A stretch of 64,000 nt of DNA, from positions 49,598 through 113,597 of the forward strand of contig JXTC01000534.1 of assembly GCA_002914845.1 (NCBI GenBank), read 5' to 3'. Positions 1 to 11,504 of this stretch are shown one piece after another. The translations under genes were made by a program, and so were the position numbers. Numbering within the stretch: the stretch's first letter is position 1; each line of letters opens with the position of its first letter. Under the pieces are notes generated by a model. It was not told where the DNA came from, did not search any database, and worked only from the letters and a program-made list of their open reading frames with translations. Source of the DNA: Trema orientale (lineage: Eukaryota > Streptophyta > Magnoliopsida > Rosales > Cannabaceae).

Positions 1-575
1 AATTGTCTACATCCCAAATATCCAACAATTCTGCAAATTTCGGATTCAACCTATCTGTAGGCTTAACCAAGGTACCAGCAATATAACCCCACATCTTTTT
101 ACCTTTCAAAAAAATTTTCATCACATAACTCCAATACGAATAATTCTTTCCATCTAATTGCACACTAATAGACTGAAGCGAATCATCTTTAATACCAGCC
201 ATTGTGAAAACACAGCAAAAGAATTCCAAGCAGAAAACGAAGACGAAAAATAAACAGAATATAGAGAAGAAATTAAACCAGATTCAAAGGACGAATTCGA
301 AGGAAGCCAAAAAAAGAAAAGACGGCGCGGAAGCGATTGTACGAACACCATAAAAACCTATAAATTTCATAAAAACCTAGCTCTTGATACCGTGATAACT
401 TTAAGAATTGAATTGGAGAAAAATAAACAACTAGGGTTTCTTATTGTAAAGCTCTCAGAAAATACATCAGAAAAAAGAGTTTATATAGACTAACAAACAG
501 ATAATAAAAAGACTAAAATACCCTCACTAAAGATAAATAATAAAAACCATAAAAACCTAAATATAATCTAACACA
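1..575 (-). mobile_element. Copia LTR element, 5' part, cut by window edge
   Basis: Read on the minus strand, an LTR of about 180 bp (393-575) starts TGTG and ends ATCA, and carries a TATA-like stretch. It is followed by a primer-binding-like site, CGGTATCAAGAGC (380-392), resembling the initiator-tRNA-Met site of plant Copia elements. A gag start codon follows at 200-202 and the frame stays open to base 1, reading MAGIKDDSLQ and then LDGKNYSYWS, the typical N-terminus of plant Copia gag. Only the first roughly 67 gag residues are inside the window, so whether the element is whole cannot be judged. The sequence just beyond the LTR belongs to an older LTR element, so this looks like a nested insertion. 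Confidence 0.75.
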
Positions 576-779
576 AGCTTTAAAAAATATTTCAAAAATG
601 ATCAAATAAATGCATAAAACTCAACTAAGCTCATATTCAACATTTCTATGCTCAATACATCATTGATTTGAGCCAAAATCAGATTTTGCAAAATAGTTTC
701 ATAAACCGTCCAAAACTAAATTGAATAAGAAAAAATGAGAATCTCAATTCAAATGGAATTAACTCATGATACCAATTAT

Positions 780-1294
780 TGATTCTAATAAAACATGATG
801 AGCTCAAATTTGTTAACACAAATCAATCTATAACCATAACACAATGTGTAGCTCATCCACAACATAATCGAAACATTAAATAATATCAATTTGATTTAGA
901 GTATATCAATATAATGGAGTTACAGAATCATCTCTTAAGCTTTCATTAAACTTGTAAATATTGTCATCTTCTCTCAATCAAGCCTACACAATAAAGAAAA
1001 TTATGGGTGCAAGAGGACTTGTGGGCTCTCCTCACTTATTTCGCTATTTCTCATTACCATGCCACACCACACTAGACACCAAGTGTGTCTATATACACAA
1101 TTATGGCAAAATGAGATATCATGGCCCAATGGGTTGGCCATGACATTAGGAGTAAGGGAGCCCATGGACCTCTTACTAATTAGTCAACAAATATCCTTCC
1201 TATAATGACCCATATTCAATATCATGTGAAGTCAATTATATATGTATAGTTGAGTTATCAATAATTATACTAGTCTGTATAAAATATTCCAACA
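780..1294 (-). repeat. Older LTR with adjoining primer-binding site
   Basis: On the minus strand a 515-bp segment begins TGTTGGAATATTTTATACAG and ends AGAATCA, directly followed by ATAATTGGTATCATGAG, which resembles a tRNA-Met-type primer-binding site (about 763-775). About 190 bp of leader-like sequence follows before the younger Copia LTR at 575. I infer a degraded LTR retrotransposon of which only the 5' LTR and leader remain here. No coding domain is visible, so the family is uncertain; the primer site suggests Copia. Confidence 0.5.
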
Positions 1295-2591
1295 AGCTTA
1301 GTCTGAAAGTATAATCATCTAACACCGATTTTACAACTTAAAGAATGTTTAAAGTAGTACTAATTTCAACAACTCAAAAAAGGCTATGAGTTTTATGTGT
1401 GGGTATGTGTTTTTCAGCATTTTTAGAATTTAAATTACTCTAATGTTAATCCATTGATGTGCAGATGGAGCGTAGGATTATGAGGGTTCAAATGAGGCAA
1501 CTAAACTAAATTAAGCTTCTAGTTAGACGTGGAGAGGGTCTGTGGATACTAAACATAGAGGCATATTTCAGTGGACCTTTTAAACTATCCGTATTATATT
1601 AATTAAATACAATATTTGTTTGACAATACTTTCATATTGCACTATTTTATGTTGTATCTAATTTTAATACAGTAAAAACAGTATCACCTAATAGCTAAAA
1701 AAAGTTGTATTAGAACTATGTAATATTGTTTAAAGTCTAAGATCGAATTGGAAATACCCACTTCCTCACAAGTTTCGGCAAACAATCAATTTATTTTCTC
1801 TTTGTTCCTAGTTTCCCCCTCTTTTAAGATGTTGGTGACTTAATCGACAGTGTGATTTTCAATGATATCACTTTCTTTATCCTTGCTTCTTATCTCCTCC
1901 CTTTCTCTGTCCTCAATTTTCTCTTTCATGGCTTTTTCTTCTCATTATTTAATTTCTCTCCTCACTTTATGCTAATATATATGTTTCTTTATTATGCTAA
2001 TATTTTGTAACTTGATTTCTATTGTGTGGACCGACATTTTTGCCTATGTACTAGGCGACACGTGGCATTAATTAGGGGTTTAATACGACAGTTAAGTGGT
2101 TAATTAACATTGATTAATTAACCACAATAAATGACTTGTCAACCAATAATACCATCACGTCAACAGAAACACGTGACAGATTCCCATGGGATTATAACAA
2201 GCATGTGCACAGTCACGTGCGTCCATTCAGACCCTATCAAATCTTCTGACCTGCTTAACTTTGAGCGAAAAAAAAAGGTTAAACAAGAGTATTTGTAGCA
2301 CAATTATGTTTTTACCCTCATGACATACGTATATTTCTAATTAGTGGTGTCAAACCGGATCGACACAGACATAACACAATTATAAGCCGACATGACACTA
2401 TTAATAACCGTGTTTGGTATGACACGACATGGCACTATAAATAACAATATTCGGACAAAAGCGATACAATAAGTACAGGTGCCTGGGCCAATACGAGCAC
2501 AAGCATGATTAAAAATAATAAATAGTTTGCAAAAAAAAGTACTTAAATCAAAATCATATAAAATTGTTATGGCACAATTTTAATTCAATAA
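1295..2591. other. AT-rich intergenic stretch, no gene seen
   Basis: No coding region is supported. It contains a cluster of G-box motifs and a perfect hairpin (separate entry). At about 2340-2560 there is a run of recurring GACACGACATG-like words of the kind found in degraded non-autonomous DNA transposons; similar words return at 4330-4740, beyond the LTR at 2592, which may have split one older element. Confidence 0.5.
2059..2219. other. Three CACGTG G-boxes and a perfect hairpin
   Basis: CACGTG occurs at 2059-2064, 2170-2175 and 2214-2219, three copies within 161 bp of AT-rich DNA. Between the first two lies a perfect inverted repeat with 12-base arms, GTGGTTAATTAA at 2096-2107 and its complement at 2114-2125, with a 6-base loop. 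G-boxes are known sites for plant bZIP and bHLH factors. The nearest gene start is 3.4 kb away, so a promoter role is unproven; the cluster may equally come from a transposon. Confidence 0.4.
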
Positions 2592-3763
2592 TGTTGGAAC
2601 ATGTTAGTGTTTGGAATCCTATGATCTTCTGGGTTGTAATGAATAATTTTTAGTTGTATTTCAGTGTGTGTCTTGTATATCTTTTTGTGTACTCATGTCA
2701 ACTGAGCAACTGAAGGCACCATCAACTTAGGTTCAATGGCTATTTGTCTTGTCAGGTGGTCAGCATGTTTAGACTGTAGGTTTAAACTAATTTTACTAAG
2801 TTCACTACATTTACACATTTGGCTAATAATCATGTTTGTCTAGTATATCTTATGATTAGTTTGCCTTGCTAGTCAGTGTATGTGATTGTCTTGACATTCA
2901 TATGTTTATCTGGTAGTCTATCTCATTAATATCTTAGTTTGTCTAGTCAAGATGCCATCTTTAGGTTTGACTTTGTCTCATTAGTGTAACAGATTGTTTT
3001 ATCAAGATGACATCTTTAGATCTGAAGTCGTACATAACTATGTATAGTTTTATAAGGATCACTGAATGTTTTGTCAAGATGACACCTTTAGTTTTTCTCC
3101 GTATTATCTAAGTTAGTCATTCTTGTACTTGCCTATATATATAGGAAGTTTCTTTTCTGATAGGGTGAGGTCTCCTATGCTTTCCTAGAGATATTTCCAG
3201 AGACTCTCTTGCTTGAATAGTAAGAAGAAAATTCTTAGAGTTTAGTTGTCTTTTTCTCTAAGTTTTTTTGTCCATGGTGCTTAGCTATTGAATTCAGTTG
3301 ATAGTGAGAAAGATGATGATCTGAAAATATACGGATATTGTGTATTTGTGATGAAGCTAGGAAGCTAAAGAATAGCAAGAGCTGAAGGGATTTCATCAAC
3401 CAATTCACTTGCGAGAGCTCGTGATTGACTAGGCACGAGAGGGATCTTGTGTGTTGGAGCTAGAAAGCTCAAGAACAGTAGCTGAAAGGGATTTCAATAC
3501 CAGATTTAAAGAGTAATTCTCAGGATGAAGCAAAATCACAAATCGGCGGCAACTAGATGAGAGTTCTAGATTTATTGTACAAGATCTGTATTTATAATTC
3601 CTTTATACTTCTAGTAGATTATTGCTAACTAGACTAGGTCCCGTGGATGTAGGCACAACTTAGTTGTGCTGAACCACGATAAAATCCTGTATGTCTCTTT
3701 CTTTGATTTCAAATTTACTTTCTGCACTAAGTTTTCTGCAAATCTGGAAATCGTAATAAAACA
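2592..3763 (+). repeat. Probable solo LTR, Copia (Tork/SIRE-like)
   Basis: The segment begins TGTTGGAACATGTTAG and ends in AATAAAACA. It contains a TATA-like box (about 3134-3144) and, near its 3' end, a stretch with CCCGTGGATGTAGGC followed by GAACCACG, a pairing I know from the 3' ends of plant Tork/Tnt1-like Copia LTRs. No primer-binding site or coding sequence adjoins it, so a solo LTR of about 1.2 kb is the simplest reading. Ends are approximate and no clean target-site duplication was found. Confidence 0.45.
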
Positions 3764-5066
3764 ATCTAGTAACCTGACTTAAAAAATAAATATACAAAAA
3801 ATTAGAAAAATAAAAATAAAAAATTCTCTAGATAAAAATAAATAAATATATATTATGTCATAATCCTATTTTTTTTTAATTCAAAACTTATAATTTTGGA
3901 TCAAAGAATTCAAAGATATTAAAGGCCTAAGAGTAAAGTCCACATCTAATAGAAAGCCTCTAAAAAGTTAGGAATATAAATATAATTTAAGAAGGTGCCA
4001 ACCTAGTTCAAGTGTACTCAAATTATATAAGTTAGTATTATTGATTTATTTATGTAAACTAGTTTTAATTTTTGAGTTATGTACTCTAATATAGTTTGTG
4101 TGGGTATCAACCTAATTGGGATAGTCAAATTATAGAAATTTAAATTAATTCTCATTTTTCACATATACTTGTTAATATTTCGGTTTTTAGACTTGTTTTG
4201 TATAAAAAGCTTATCTCAATTTTACCAACAAAGAAAAAAGGAAAATTATTACATAACAATTAGCAACTAATATTTTGTAATCACTTAAAATAATTATTTA
4301 CTAACAGTATTAAAACAACTAAATTTGAAAAAAAAAATCAACAATAAGCACGATTATGACATAGTAAGAATAAAGTGTTCAAAAACATAAATAATTAGGC
4401 AAGAAAATTATATATAATACAATAATCAGACATGAGTAGATACAAAAATTGCATAATACTATAAACAGACACAATTAGGCAAAAATAATATTTGGTACAG
4501 TATAACTAAAAAATAACACAGTATCAGGCACGATTACGCCACAAACATAAAAATATAAAAAATGGACACAATTAAACACGAAAATAGTATAATATTGAAA
4601 ACAATGATTATTAGGCATGAAATTAGATAAGTACGATAACAACATAAAAATAAGTACGAGCATGATATAAGCGCGATATGGGCTGAGAATGACAAGAAGC
4701 ATGAATGTGTCACAACTAAGCGTGTCTAACATCACTATGTCTAATAAAATCTACTAGTTAGGGCAAATTGAAACCACTTTTTGTGAAAGACAAACTGACA
4801 CCCATATTTGTAAATAATAAAAAAAAACATTTACATGAAAATTCAAATAGAAGAAGGTAAAGGGCAACTAAAAACAAAAGTGAGGAATGATAGAGGGCTT
4901 GTTTGGCATGGTTTCGAAAGATCTTTTGGAGCCCGAAAATTATTTTTGGGGTTGTTTGGATGAATTATCAAAAGATCTTTTTTTAATTAGAAGACCTTTC
5001 TAATGAAGTACAAACCCATTAACTTTTTTAGGAAAATCTTAGTAAACTTTTATTTTAGGAAATAAA
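3764..5066. other. AT-rich intergenic stretch with degraded repeats
   Basis: No gene is supported. At 4330-4740 short words such as GGCACGATTA, AGACACAATTAGGC and AGTACGAGCATGA recur, resembling the sequence at 2340-2560 and probably the remains of a non-autonomous transposon. At about 4889 the words GGGCTTGTTTGGCATGG look like one end of another short inverted-repeat element, but I could not pair it with a second end. Confidence 0.4.
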
Positions 5067-5413
5067 GGCCCCGTTTGTTTCGCCTATTTGAATGTGTGTA
5101 TTTGAATGGAAATTGTGGAATGGGTTATAATTGAAATGGAAGACATTTGAATGGAAAAAATAGTGGAATGGGTTATAATTAGAATGGGAGTATTAGAATG
5201 GACCATTCAAAAACACCTCTTCTCCTCCATTCTCATCCCAGACACAAAAATCCATTCAAATAGTTGATGTGACTGATGAACCATTTGAATGGAAAAACTA
5301 AATTGTTGAAACAAACACTCATTCCAAAAGACTATTTGAATGGAAAATTTAGAGTTATTGAAACAAACACTCATTCAAATGGATTTTCCATTCCATTGCA
5401 AACCAAACGGCCC
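5067..5413. mobile_element. MITE-like element upstream of the reductase gene
   Basis: The left end GGCCCCGTTTGTTT and the right end AACCAAACGGCCC form an imperfect terminal inverted repeat of the kind common in plant MITEs. The interior is built from repeats of ATTTGAATGG and an almost duplicated segment of about 50 bp (around 5277-5325 and 5331-5377). A target-site duplication is not clear, so the superfamily (hAT or PIF/Harbinger) is undecided. It ends about 210 bp before the first start codon of the reductase gene, so it may overlap the promoter. Confidence 0.5.
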
Positions 5414-5621
5414 AAAAAGTTCTCTCAAACAGGCATTATGCCCAAAAAAAAAAAAAAAAAAGGAAAAAGAAAAAGTGAAGTGGATCTTTTTTCTTGGGGC
5501 AAAATTGTCTTTTGAGCACTCGAAAAACACGAAAATCTTGGATGGTAGAACATAGTCCCGCGGTTTCCAGACCCGTCTTCTTATCCACTGTTCCGCCTTG
5601 TGCTTGGGTTTCTCTCTGTCC

Positions 5622-5916
5622 ATGGCGACCACCGCCGTTCACCATTTCCGACTAACCCACTCTATCAAATCGACTCGGCGCGAGTCAAGAAAACTCACAT
5701 GCGCTAACTCGGTCAGGTGCTGCACTACCACGGGAACCGCCGAGTCGCGCCGAGTCACGGTGAAGAACGGGACCGATTCCTTAGAGATATGCCGAGTCCT
5801 CAACGGAATGTGGCAGACGAGTGGCGGTTGGGGCAGAATCGACCGAAACGACGCCGTCGACGCCATGCTCCGCCACGCCGATGCCGGCCTCTCCACCTTC
5901 GACATGGCCGACCACT
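5622..5916 (+). other. Alternative first exon 1a of the reductase
   Basis: It starts at ATG 5622 (the upstream TTG in the same frame is not a plausible start) and ends at CACT|gtacgt, phase 1. It encodes 98 residues: a Ser/Arg-rich leader, then VTVKNGTDSLEICRVLNGMW and the first barrel strand up to ADH. It is much more GC- and CpG-rich than exon 1b or the later exons. Spliced to exon 2 it gives ADHYGPAED. A long T run begins four bases after the donor GT. Confidence 0.85.
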
Positions 5917-8900
5917 GTACGTTTTTTTTTTTTTTGAATTCCGATTATTTTAAATTAAAACGAAATAACGGGTCTGCTCCAAACGATGTCGTTTCGAAAT
6001 CAAGTGACGTGGCATTATAATGCATGTTAGTATATGAATGGAGGAGAACTATGGGAAAGAAAGGCAGATAAGAGGTTTGTTCCCCGTTGGAGCAAATTTT
6101 GGCTATTTTCTACATTGAAAATGGCGGAGTTGTTGAAGTTGAACCAACCCATTTGGGGAAAACTGAAGCTGAGTCAGTTTTCAGTGAAAAGAGGGACCAA
6201 AAGGGTAGCAAAGCTTAGTGGGAGGAGGCCATTAATGGTGGAGGTGAAGTGTGTTGTGAGAGAGGATAACCGAAGAGTTGTGGTTAAAAATGGTGAAGAT
6301 TGCTTGGACATTTGTAGGGTGGTAAATGGGATGTGGCAAACGAGTGGCGGGTGGGGTCGGATTGAGAGAGACTCTGCTGTTGATGCTATGCTCAAATATG
6401 CTGATTCTGGACTCACTACCTTTGACATGGCTGATATATGTATGAGGACTTGTGTAATGACAACTCAGTTAGAAGCTTAGTATAGTCCTTTAATAAATTA
6501 TTGAATGTATATACTCTGTGTTGCGGTAAGAACTTTTATGTTGTGAATTTGAAGTTGGGGGGTACTCTGGTTTTCATATTTGGTTTGATCTTTGAACTTC
6601 CAGATGGCCCAGCTGAAGATTTGTATGGTATTTTGATCAACCGGGTTCGTCGAGAGCGCCCACCTGAGTTCTTGGATAAGGTTAGAGGGTAAGTTTCTGT
6701 CACTTGACTTGGTTTTAGCAGAAGGTTAATCAATCCCGTAGAGTTTTTTGTTTACAAAAATGAAGACTAGTTAACAAACGGATACATTAAACTGAAATAT
6801 CTTGGACTTTTAAAACTTTATGTACAAGGGTTTTTCTTGTTATATTGTTAGGCCACTGTTCTTCTTTAAACCAAAGTCAAGTCAATGCAGAGAAATGATT
6901 CCATTCTCACTTACCGTTAATTAAGTACTATTATGACATGCAGTCTTACGAAGTGGGTGCCACCACCTGTTAAGATGACTAGTAGTTATGTAAGGGAGAA
7001 CATCGACCTCTCACGGAAGAGAATGGATGTCGCTTCGTTGGACATGCTTCAGTTCCATTGGTATTGAGCATTCTTTTTGCTGCCATTTATTTATGATATT
7101 TATCTCTTTATTCACTTCATGTGATGTTTCTATGTCTTTTTTTTTTTTTTTTTTTTTTTTTTTTGGAAGGAATGTTCTATGTCTTTTTTTACTATAGATA
7201 CTCAAAAAACATCCCTTGCTTTCCTCAAATTGAAACCTGTCTAGCCATGCATTTAGAACTTAATCTAGCTTTTTTCAGTTTATTCACTTTCATCTGTTTT
7301 TGAAGGGTGGCAAAATTTTCATTACCGATGACAATTAAGATATGCGCAATCAGTAACAAATTTTATTGTGCAAGGGGTGCTAGATATCAAATTAGATAAG
7401 TTGTTCCAAGATCTGATAGTGATTTTATTGAGCTTATAGTACAAAGACTTTTTCTAGGGCCATTTTTTCGGGATATACTTTTCTATAAAATACATTACAA
7501 ATCTTAATTTTATAATCAGTCCTATGACATTTGTAGCAAAATGTTCTTTTCTTAGTTTAAACCAACTAAGCTCGATCTTGATTAATTATTGCCTCATGAA
7601 TATTCTTGAGAAGCAGGCTGCAAAGGGTTCTCTTCATTAGAATTCTTCTAATGTGCTACAACCTATTATAGCAAACATATTTTTACAGTTAATGCACAGT
7701 TAACATTAACAACTTAAATTTTCGTTTAACTGATATGTACCAGTACTTGCCTATTTCTTGATGTTGCACTTGTGCTGTTTGATTTATTCTCTTGATTTGT
7801 TTTTTCATCATTCCATGTGAAACAGGTGGGATTATTCAAACCCTGGTTACCTTGATGCCTTAAAACACCTTACCGATTTGAAAGGAGAAGGTAAGGATGC
7901 TGGTTTTCTTTCTAACTTACAGTAAAAGAGGCTGATTTATAATTCCATTGCATTTCTTCACACTGCTCTTGAAGGTAAAATTAAGACTGTTGCATTGACA
8001 AATTTTGACACGGAGAGACTACAAATAATTCTGGAAAATGATATTCCCGTTGTAAGCAATCAGGTATGCTCTTGTTAGGTCATACTTATTTTGCTTCTTT
8101 ATTCTGCTGACTTCTTTATACTGTTTCTAAGCTTATCATCCATATACTCGATGTTTTTAGGTGCAACACTCAATTGTTGACATGCGTCCCCAACAGAAAA
8201 TGGCAGAGCTTTGTCAGCTTACAGGAGTGAAACTTATAACGTCTCTCTCTCTCTCTTGATGATTTCATCCATTCAATAAGCCACTAATAGAATGTGATTG
8301 AACCTGAATAACCATTGATCTATTTGCCAAATTATATATGATTCCTTTTTTCTATTATTCTAACTGATTTTGAATACAACAAAGAGATTTTTGTTTTTTT
8401 TTTTTTCCTTTTCTTATAGAGTTATCCATTACGAGCCCTGGAAACAGTGCCAATTTTCGTTCATACTGATTATGCATTTTATTCCCACCGCTGCTATTAT
8501 ACATTCATATGGATTCTGTTTGAATATTATGCTTCCAAAATGCAGGTATGGTACAGTAATGGGTGGTCTATTATCTGAAAAGTTCTTAGACACCAACTTG
8601 TCTATTCCATTTGCCGGTCCTCCACTGAATACTCCCTCACTCCAAAAGTATAAACGGGTATATATTCATTTACACTAGTATTCTGAGGTATGATATCCAA
8701 AGTAAACCTAGAACTAAAAGCATCATGAGGTGGAAATTAAAATCCTTGAAAGTCAGCCTCCATTCAAAAGACAGAGAGAGATTATTTGTGTACTGTAAAG
8801 GGATGGCCTTGATAGGTTTAGATTTGACAAAGTTGATTATACGTGGAATATCATATTAAGATTGACGAGGGAGAAGAATGCTTGGTGTTATACAAGTTAC

Positions 8901-9572
8901 GGTGCTTGAATTCATTGCCAAAATTAGTTGAGTTATGATGCTTCTTAGCTAGTCAAGTATTTTGGTACAAATTTACGGTTAATTAAATGTGTTTCGGAAA
9001 ATTCGAGGATAAAGCAATATTGCAGTAATGCTACTCCTACTCCTCCATGAGTTAGTAGGGAACGGGTAGGGAATTCAGATTCCGTTCATATGACATATGT
9101 ACAATTGATACTACTGTATTTATTATAAGTTTGCAATGTATGTGACAGATGGTTGATGCTTGGGGAGGATGGAGTTTGTTCCAAAGTTTGCTTCAGACCC
9201 TCAAACGAGTTGCTTCAAAACATGGCGTCTCAATTCCAACAATTGCTGTTAAATACATACTAGATCAAGTAATAACAGTTCACTTTGTTATCTATAAAAA
9301 TGCAGAGTCTTCTTTTTAATGTTTTGAAATTTTAACATTCAGTTAGTAAAAAAAGTTCATGTAATCTCTTTTTGCAAAATTTGCAGCCAGCTGTAGCGGG
9401 ATCAATGATCGGCGTTAGACTTGGTTTGGCAGAGCACATCCAAGACACCAATGCCATCTTCTCTCTTTCTCTTGATGAAGAAGATCTGAACAGCATACAG
9501 GAAGTTTCTCGGAAAGGTAAAGATCTGCTTAGAGTAATTGGAGACTGTGGAGATGAATACAGACGTGCTTGA
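5622..9572 (+). CDS. Aldo/keto reductase, probably plastid-targeted
   Basis: NAD(P)H-linked oxidoreductase of the aldo/keto reductase superfamily; substrate unknown. Nine exons close in phase: 5622-5916 (1a) or 6121-6439 (1b), then 6604-6688, 6944-7060, 7826-7890, 7975-8063, 8161-8240, 8546-8657, 9149-9268 and 9387-9572. The product is 382 residues with exon 1a or 390 with 1b. Numbered on the 1a form, the catalytic tetrad is visible: Asp94 and Tyr99 in FDMADHYG, Lys130 in LTKWVPPP and His165 in LQFHWWDY. The late motif AGSMIGVRLGLAEH fits the cofactor-binding end of the barrel. The N-terminus is rich in Ser, Thr and Arg, as in a chloroplast transit peptide. The Tyr99 codon is split across the exon 1/2 junction. 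The exon 6 donor is weak, with GT followed at once by a CT run. It resembles the plant family annotated NAD(P)-linked oxidoreductase; I give no symbol. Confidence 0.95.
6121..6439 (+). other. Alternative first exon 1b of the reductase
   Basis: It starts at ATG 6121; an in-frame ATG at 6034 is also possible. It ends at ATAT|gtatga, again phase 1, so it joins the same exon 2 and gives ADIYGPAED. The last roughly 55 residues match exon 1a closely (GMWQTSGGWGRI, DAML.YAD.GL, TFDMAD), while the leader differs completely (MAELLKLNQPIWGKLKLSQF). Having no acceptor use of its own, it is best read as a mutually exclusive first exon with its own promoter in the 200 bp after exon 1a, arisen by tandem duplication. 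It could instead be the remnant of a former tandem gene. Confidence 0.75.
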
Positions 9573-11504
9573 GATTCATACTAGGATAAGATCTTGCAAG
9601 TTACATGAGAAAACTTGCACTTTTGTTTATTTTGTGAATTACAGGAAACTTTGTATATCTTCCATGACTTGTTTTATGTTCTGATTAAATTGTATTTGTG
9701 AAGGATGGTGTTGTGTAACAAAAATCAAATTTATACTTGTAAAGGATGGGAAATCAAAAAACAAAACACTTCAATAGTATTGTTCCTCATCAAACTTGGG
9801 GAGGGTTGTTGGGAGAAAACTCCCCTTTAATACCAATCAATAGGAAATTATCAGTGGAAGCCTTCATCAAGGAGCCAAGAAGCTTAAATTGCACACTTGA
9901 GGAACACAACAGTTTTCGTTCACGTCCACAAGAAGAAAGTTTTTTTTTTTTTGGTGAAAATGTCTCCCCTCTACTCAGTCTAACTTATTCTTATTTGATA
10001 GCTAAGGTCATTTTTGTCTTTTTCCCTTGTGATTTGACAAGATGAAATGGAAGAAATTTGTTAGGGGAAAAGTACATAAATGCATGGTTTTTTTAGTATA
10101 TTTACATAGATACTCCTTTTCTATTTTTAATAAATCTATACCTTTTATTTTGGTAATGTATGCCATGTACATAAAAATACATCATAGATATACATTTCGG
10201 TTATGTCTACTAGTATGTGATAGAGAGGAAAGAGAATTAGAAAAGGAAAGGCTAATTAGAAAGGTAATCCTAGCATTTTCTACTTATTGCTTTTTATTCT
10301 CCTCTGTTTCCTTTCAACTCATTTCCGTTACAGATTGATTAGTAAACGTGGCTTTTATGTATAAAAGGTATCCTTAAAAGTGTGTATACATTTTATAACT
10401 ATTTATATACTCTTATAAAGTAAATGAAGGTAAAATGTATACCAAAAAGGAAATACATAACCAAATACACTAAAAATAAATGGGTTTCGAGATCTAATTT
10501 TCACAAATTATAAACTAAAACCTGAATATAAGGTTCTGTTTTTTTTTACTCTACAAAGATTACAGGTCACTTATGTACTTTAGGTAAAACTTGGAGGATG
10601 ATTTTTGTAATTATCCCATCTGAAAATTGATACAAGTATTTATGCAATATAAATTCTTTATATTGTCCAATTTACAATTACTGGTCATTGAATTCGAGTC
10701 CAAATAACTACATTACCTGTGATCATGTCAAAATACTTTTAAATGCGAACATAAGTAATCATATGATTAACATTAAATGTTGGAAATAGTAAGCAAAGTT
10801 GGCTGCATTTATTTTAGGGGTAAACTGTAAATACGCCAAAACGAGTTTGTGATATGAGCTCTATTACTCCTGTCAATTCAATTTGTGTCAGCTTTTAAGA
10901 GGAAAGCTATGCAACCAAGGGAGGAGCCAGAAACATTAGACTTTAGTACATAACATATTGTTTTTCTTCCTTATCTTTGGCTACATAACAAATAAAGTTC
11001 AAAATAGTATAATAATGTTGTGATAATAGTTAGTTAGGATCACACCAAGATTACAACTCCCTGGTTAGCTCCAAAAAAGAGCAACTGTCAAACTTGAGGA
11101 GGGAAGGGGTGGTTGGAAGTGTAAAATGAACCTGACAAGGAACTTAGCATCACAATGGAAGAGGAAATCCACAAAGATGTGGAATCAACACTTGACTCTC
11201 GCACAAGTGCCAACCTTCTAATTCTTGCAACCTTCGAGAAACAAGAAAAACTTATACAGAAAGAATATTGGGTGAAATGGCTACCCAAAATTTTACCAAT
11301 GAAATCTCAAGCGGTTTCATTCTACACATTTTCCTGCTAATTTTGTTTGTACAACTAAGATCTTTCATATACTTGGGCAGGTTCATCTCTGGTTGAACTA
11401 TTTAGATATGTTTACTTGGGTTTTATATTTTAAGCATAATGCATGTTTGCATCGTATGCTATTTGAGGTGGGACAATTAGTTACATATGTTACTGACATG
11501 CAAA
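9573..11504. other. Reductase 3' region and intergenic DNA
   Basis: About 170 bp after the stop codon is probably 3' untranslated sequence. Beyond it I see no supported gene. Short open frames at 9746-10045 and 11155-11340 show no recognisable domain and no splice partners. A relic of some gene or transposon around 11040-11340 is possible, but I cannot name it. Confidence 0.4.

Noticed and set aside
5276-5645. Several overlapping short frames on both strands before exon 1a
   Set aside because: They read through the MITE-like element and an A run and have no protein-like composition.
6034-6120. Upstream in-frame ATG as the start of exon 1b
   Set aside because: The ATG at 6121 gives a better transit-peptide-like leader; the longer form is kept only as a possibility.
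9746-10045. 99-residue open frame after the reductase gene
   Set aside because: No recognisable domain, biased composition from T runs, no splice partners; probably chance in 3' flanking DNA.
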